From Verrucomicrobiota bacterium (GTDB lineage Bacteria; Verrucomicrobiota; Verrucomicrobiae; Chthoniobacterales; UBA10450), in assembly GCA_005887855.1 (NCBI GenBank), contig VBQB01000267.1, forward strand, positions 6,285-13,459: a stretch of 7,175 nt of DNA, given 5' to 3'. Within the stretch, counting starts at the first letter, position 1, and every line of letters begins with the position of its first letter. Below the pieces are notes generated by a model. That model saw only the letters and a program-made list of their open reading frames with translations. It did no database searches and was not told the origin of the DNA. This document shows positions 6,475 to 7,175 of this stretch, one piece after another. The position numbers and the translations under genes are program-made.

Positions 6475-6798
6475 ATGCAGCAAAAGCAAGATAGAGCGGA
6501 CCAGGACCTCTATGGCGGTTTGATCCGCCTTCACATCCTGCACCATGCTGCGGAGCGGCCGGTTTTTGGCCTCTGGTTTATCGAGGAGCTTGCGCGGCAC
6601 GGGTACAAGCTTGGCCCGGGCACTCTCTATCCTTTGCTTCATGGACTTGAACGGAAAGGATATCTCCGATCGACAAACGAACGTTCCGGGAAAAGCTCGC
6701 GCCGGGTTTATCGCGCCACTGCTCTGGGGCGCAAAGTTCTGGCGACCGCCAAAGAGAAAGTCAGCGAGCTGTTCGGCGAACTATTGGAGAATGAGTAA
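6475..6798 (+). CDS. PadR-family winged-helix transcriptional regulator
   Basis: A 107-residue DNA-binding regulator, probably a dimeric repressor. The PadR core is clear: YGGLIRLHILHHAAERPVFG (about 13-32), a helix with FIEELARHGY (35-44), the recognition-helix signature GPGTLYPLLHGLERKGYL (47-64), and a basic wing SGKSSRRVYRATALGR (71-86). A C-terminal helix (about 87-105) would mediate dimerisation. It lacks a long effector domain, as in the short PadR subgroup. There are no cysteines, but H20, H23, H24 and H42 could in principle sense metal; the real ligand is unknown. The start is ATG 6475, right after an in-frame TGA (6472-6474), with only a poor ribosome-binding site. A promoter at 6415-6443 and dyads around it suggest autoregulation. 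The position beside a CDF/RND cluster makes control of metal efflux plausible but unproven. The gene could instead regulate its downstream partner. Confidence 0.9.
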   Translation: MQQKQDRADQDLYGGLIRLHILHHAAERPVFGLWFIEELARHGYKLGPGTLYPLLHGLERKGYLRSTNERSGKSSRRVYRATALGRKVLATAKEKVSELFGELLENE

Positions 6799-6802
6799 AG
6801 TC

Positions 6803-6830
6803 TTGGCCGTATAAACAAGCGACCGGCCAA
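6803..6830 (+). repeat. intergenic hairpin between padR and the next gene
   Basis: TTGGCCG (6803-6809) and CGGCCAA (6824-6830) are perfect seven-base inverted arms separated by 14 bases. They start five bases after the padR stop. No T-run follows, so this is not a standard terminator. It may be an mRNA hairpin that changes relative expression of the two genes, a regulator site, or chance. Confidence 0.3.
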
Positions 6831-6858
6831 TGGCAACGAATATCGTCGGGAGGATCGT

Positions 6859-7175
6859 ATGAAATACACAACCGGCCTTTGGGGTGCGCTGATACTCTGC
6901 GTGGTTCTAATTGCCATGCTTTTTTGGAAGATTTTTAGTCTAAACAGCCAAGTCCGAAACCTTGGCGCCCCTAATGACGGAACTCTTCAAGAATCTCTCA
7001 AGCGAGTGCAAGCCGAACTGGCAAGTGTAAAAGAACTCGCACCAGGGCTGGGAGAATATATGACCACGATCCAATTACACGCGGGGAAACTCTGGTTTGC
7101 CGCCAAAGCCTCGAATTGGGAGCTGTCTCAATATGAGCTGGATGAACTGAAGGAAACCATGGAGGCTGCTAAGAC
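6859..7175 (+). CDS. membrane-anchored protein of unknown function (5' part)
   Basis: An open frame of 105 codons runs off the window end without a stop, so the C-terminus is missing. ATG 6859 is well supported by GGGAGGA (6848-6854) four bases upstream. Residues 5-27 form one hydrophobic helix (WGALILCVVLIAMLFWKIF), a signal anchor. A helical, probably coiled-coil stretch (about 42-62) follows, then the motif-like segment YMTTIQLHAGKLWFAAKA and NWELSQYELDELKETME. From memory, this H-x-x-KLWFA-x6-NW-x-L-x-x-YEL-x-EL pattern recurs in uncharacterised bacterial proteins, so it is probably a real family, but I cannot name a function. H74 and the aromatic residues could bind a metal or cofactor. 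It lies 60 bases after padR on the same strand and is probably co-transcribed with it. It does not resemble the missing RND adaptor: no lipoyl or beta-barrel pattern is visible. Confidence 0.7.
   Translation, partial: MKYTTGLWGALILCVVLIAMLFWKIFSLNSQVRNLGAPNDGTLQESLKRVQAELASVKELAPGLGEYMTTIQLHAGKLWFAAKASNWELSQYELDELKETMEAAK

Noticed and set aside
6286..6642. 118-codon minus-strand ORF with a CxxC (LFCQGC) across the padR promoter
   Set aside because: It overlaps the well-supported padR gene and promoter for about half its length, and the CxxC segment matches no family I can name with confidence.

Overview
The window carries a heavy-metal efflux cluster, all on the plus strand, from a Gram-negative bacterium. 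An outer-membrane TolC/CzcC-type channel and an RND pump only make sense in a two-membrane cell. The moderate-to-high GC content and the protein wording would fit a soil or water lineage such as Verrucomicrobiota, Acidobacteriota or Proteobacteria, but the phylum cannot be fixed by eye.

Layout. Positions 1-216 hold no firm gene, only a possible 35-residue single-span membrane ORF (88-195). Then come a small exported or membrane-anchored His-rich protein (217-675), a CzcC-like outer-membrane efflux protein (760-2133), a CzcA-like RND pump broken into two reading frames (2146-3777 and 3720-5252), and a His-rich cation diffusion facilitator (5313-6254). After a 220-base spacer with a good sigma70-type promoter flanked by two dyads come a PadR-family repressor (6475-6798) and the start of an uncharacterised membrane-anchored protein (6859 to the window end).

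How the parts would work together. The CDF would move Zn2+-like cations from cytoplasm to periplasm. A CzcCBA-type machine would carry them from periplasm to outside, and the His-rich protein could bind metal in the periplasm. PadR is a plausible local regulator. Two things argue that the RND machine encoded here is not working as written. First, the pump gene has lost roughly 18 codons plus the frame at about 3691-3702, just before transmembrane helix 7. Second, no periplasmic adaptor (CzcB) gene lies between czcC and czcA or anywhere else in the window. The CDF and PadR genes look intact.

I found no tRNA, rRNA, CRISPR array, insertion sequence or convincing mobile-element boundary. The most notable items are the single-junction lesion in czcA, the missing adaptor, and the promoter/dyad arrangement before padR. 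I see no clearly new system.
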